Source of the DNA: Streptomyces inusitatus | Lineage (GTDB): Bacteria; Actinomycetota; Actinomycetes; Streptomycetales; Streptomycetaceae | Length of the DNA: 64,000 nucleotides | NCBI RefSeq assembly: GCF_014651115.1 | Contig: NZ_BMWG01000001.1 | Location: 124,001 to 188,000, forward strand | Direction of reading: 5' to 3' | Part shown: positions 62,528 through 64,000 of the stretch, piece by piece | How positions within the stretch are numbered: the first letter of the stretch is position 1 | Layout: every line of letters begins with the position of its first letter | Made by a program: the position numbers and the translations under genes | Notes under the pieces: generated by a model | What the model was told of the DNA's origin: nothing | Database searches by the model: none | The model's input: the letters and a program-made list of their open reading frames with translations, nothing else

Positions 62528-63358
62528 TCAGATCAGCCCGCGCTCCCGCAGATACGCCAGCTGCGCCAGTACCGACAGCTCCGCCGCGGGCCACAGGGAC
62601 CGGTCCACGTCCGCGTACACCCGCGCCACGACCTCCGGGGCCGTACGGAGGCCCTCCTCGGCCGCCGTCTCCACCTGGGCGAGCCGGTGCGCACGGTGGG
62701 CGAGATAGAACTCCACCGCGCCCTGGGCGTCGTCCAGGACCGGCCCGTGGCCCGGCAGGACCGTACTCACCCCGTCGTCCACCGTCAGCGAGCGCAGCCG
62801 CCGCAGCGAGTCGAGGTAGTCGCCGAGCCGGCCGTCCGGATGGGCGACCATCGTCGTCCCGCGGCCCAGGACGGTGTCCCCGGTGAGCACGGCCCGGTCG
62901 GCCGGCAGATGGAAGGAGAGGGAGTCCGAGGTGTGCCCCGGAGTGGGCACGACCCGCAGCTCCAGGCCCCCGACCTCGATCGCCTGCCCCGCCGTGAGCC
63001 CCTCGTCGCCGAGCCGGAGCGCCGGGTCCAGGGCACGGACGCCGGTGCGCGTCAGCTCCGCGAACCGCCCCGCGCCCTCGGCGTGGTCGGGGTGGCCGTG
63101 GGTGAGCAGCGTCAGGGCGATCCGTTTGCCCGCCCGCTCGGCGGTGGCGATGACACGGCGGAGGTGTACGTCGTCCAGCGGGCCCGGGTCGACGACCACG
63201 GCGAGATCGGAGTCCGGCTCGGAGAGGATCCAGGTGTTGGTGCCGTCGAGGGTCATCGCCGACGGGTTGGGGGCGAGAACATTGACCGCCCGCGCGGTGG
63301 CGGGCCCGGAGAGCACACCGCCGCGCGGCTGCCCCGGCAGAGACGCGGCGTCGGTCAC
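62528..63358 (-). CDS. MBL-fold metallo-hydrolase (LACTB2-like, Rv3677c-type)
   Basis: 276 residues from GTG 63358, in a four-base GTGA overlap with the upstream Nudix gene. Metallo-beta-lactamase motifs: LTLLTHGHPDHAEGAGRF (zinc ligands H-x-H-x-D-H), VVPTPGHTSDSLSFHL, LTGDTVLGRGTTMVAHPDG and STVLPGHGPVLDD. A C-terminal winged-helix-like segment (RVYADVDRSLWPAAELSVLA) matches LACTB2-type enzymes, some of which are endoribonucleases. Substrate not determined. Translation is coupled with the Nudix protein, which suggests a joint role in nucleotide or RNA clean-up. Confidence 0.88.
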   Translation of the reverse strand: MTDAASLPGQPRGGVLSGPATARAVNVLAPNPSAMTLDGTNTWILSEPDSDLAVVVDPGPLDDVHLRRVIATAERAGKRIALTLLTHGHPDHAEGAGRFAELTRTGVRALDPALRLGDEGLTAGQAIEVGGLELRVVPTPGHTSDSLSFHLPADRAVLTGDTVLGRGTTMVAHPDGRLGDYLDSLRRLRSLTVDDGVSTVLPGHGPVLDDAQGAVEFYLAHRAHRLAQVETAAEEGLRTAPEVVARVYADVDRSLWPAAELSVLAQLAYLRERGLI

Positions 63359-64000
63359 CGTGAGCCCCCTGCCGGAATGTGCTTGGTGAACTCCTCGTGG
63401 CCCGGCCAGCTGAGCACGACTTCCCCGTGCTCGACTCTGGCCCTCGCCAGAACGGGCGTCAGATCCTGCTCGGCCGCCGCAGCCAGCGCCTCGGCGGCGG
63501 TGCCGTACGGGAGAAGGGATCTGAGCGTGGCCACCGTCGGCGGCATCATCAGCAGCTCACCCCGGTCGTACCCGGCGATCGCCTCCTCGGGGCGGATCCA
63601 CACCGTACGGTCCGCCTCCGTCGAGGCGTTCCGGGTGCGCTGTCCCTCGGGCAGGACGGCGACGAAGAACCAGGTGTCATAGCGGCGCGGCTCGAACTCC
63701 GGGGTGATCCAGCGCGCCCAGGCTCCGAGCAGATCCGAGCGCAGCACCAGCCCCCGGCGGTCCAGGAAGTCGGCGAAGGCCAGCTCCCGGTCGACCAGCG
63801 CCCGCCGGTCGGCCTCCCACTCCTCCCCCGTGGTGTCGCCGATCACCGTGTCCGGAGTGCGGCCCGCCAGCAGCACCCCCGCCTCCTCATAGGTCTCTCT
63901 GACGGCGGCGCACACAATGGCCTGGGCCGATGCCTCGTCCACCCCGAGCCGGGCGGCCCAGACCGTGAGGGAGGGCCCGGCCCAGCGGACCGGGCGCGCG
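63355..64000 (-). CDS. Nudix hydrolase, partial (5' end beyond window)
   Basis: The 3' 215 codons are present. The frame has no stop up to the right edge, and RWAGPSLTVWAARLGVDEAS upstream of the internal GTG at 63942 is typical of the family, so the true start is outside the window. Nudix box remnant IVCAAVRETYEEAGVLLAGR. A long insert follows (EWEADRRALVDRELAFADFL), then RSDLLGAWARWITPEFEPRRYDT. Related actinobacterial proteins resemble NUDT19/CoA-type Nudix enzymes. Stop overlaps the MBL start (GTGA). Confidence 0.85.
   Translation of the reverse strand, partial: ARPVRWAGPSLTVWAARLGVDEASAQAIVCAAVRETYEEAGVLLAGRTPDTVIGDTTGEEWEADRRALVDRELAFADFLDRRGLVLRSDLLGAWARWITPEFEPRRYDTWFFVAVLPEGQRTRNASTEADRTVWIRPEEAIAGYDRGELLMMPPTVATLRSLLPYGTAAEALAAAAEQDLTPVLARARVEHGEVVLSWPGHEEFTKHIPAGGSR

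Overview
The window is about 72% GC with strongly biased third codon positions, GTG/TTG starts and purine-rich ribosome binding sites. It carries bldG, a membrane-fused dTMP kinase, a lysine-tailed topoisomerase I, a Tad/Flp cluster and crp. It therefore comes from a Streptomyces or close relative. From about 20 kb to the right end the order is lipoprotein peptidase, holB, tmk, topA, methyltransferase, hppA, rsbW-like, bldG, MrfA-like helicase, tad locus, HAD, SulP, acs, nhaA, epoxide hydrolase, marP, Nudix, nth, crp, MBL. This is the conserved actinobacterial core block known around S. coelicolor bldG (SCO3549) to crp (SCO3571), and its M. tuberculosis counterpart is roughly Rv3644c to Rv3677c.

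Left part, 1-7.2 kb, accessory: the 5' end of an mrpA-like antiporter gene; a divergent marR/DHA2 efflux pair; a merR gene divergent from a small alpha/beta-barrel protein and a second DHA2 exporter; and a translationally coupled LLM flavin monooxygenase/FMN reductase pair.

Island, 7.2-18.2 kb: two paralogous genes for GT-B-like (CDP-glycerol glycerophosphotransferase-like) proteins alternate with two STAND (NB-ARC) NTPase-TPR genes in convergent, overlapping pairs. A small 145-residue protein, an XRE-type regulator and a two-helix membrane protein follow. The region ends at a tRNA-Thr(CGT). Both GT-B paralogues have tandem heptanucleotide repeats at their 5' ends (9 and 4 copies) and a third heptamer array lies near the tRNA. 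Both NTPases and the small protein share a short 'VQ(A)G' motif. I take this to be an accessory conflict-type locus with possibly slippage-variable expression. It is the most interesting part of the window.

Centre, 18.4-43.7 kb: a DHA2 exporter and a secreted tripeptidyl-peptidase-like lipoprotein, then replication and topology genes (holB, tmk fusion, topA), a methyltransferase, H+-pyrophosphatase and the BldG anti-anti-sigma/anti-sigma pair. A DUF1998 helicase runs convergently against a seven-gene, overlapping tad operon (tadZ-A-B-C, pilin, two pseudopilin-like genes). The last tad gene lacks an in-frame stop before it runs antisense into the helicase gene.

Right part, 44-64 kb: a SerB-like HAD, a Fic-like protein, a CooC-like ATPase, a deacetylase-like lipoprotein, a SulP transporter-carbonic anhydrase fusion, acetyl-CoA synthetase with a DasR-like site upstream, NhaA with an acidic Ca-loop-like tail, a holin-like membrane protein, epoxide hydrolase, MarP-type protease, Nudix, endonuclease III, Crp, an SPFH protein, an MBL hydrolase and a Nudix gene cut by the window edge. 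Several long perfect hairpins separate the convergent units.
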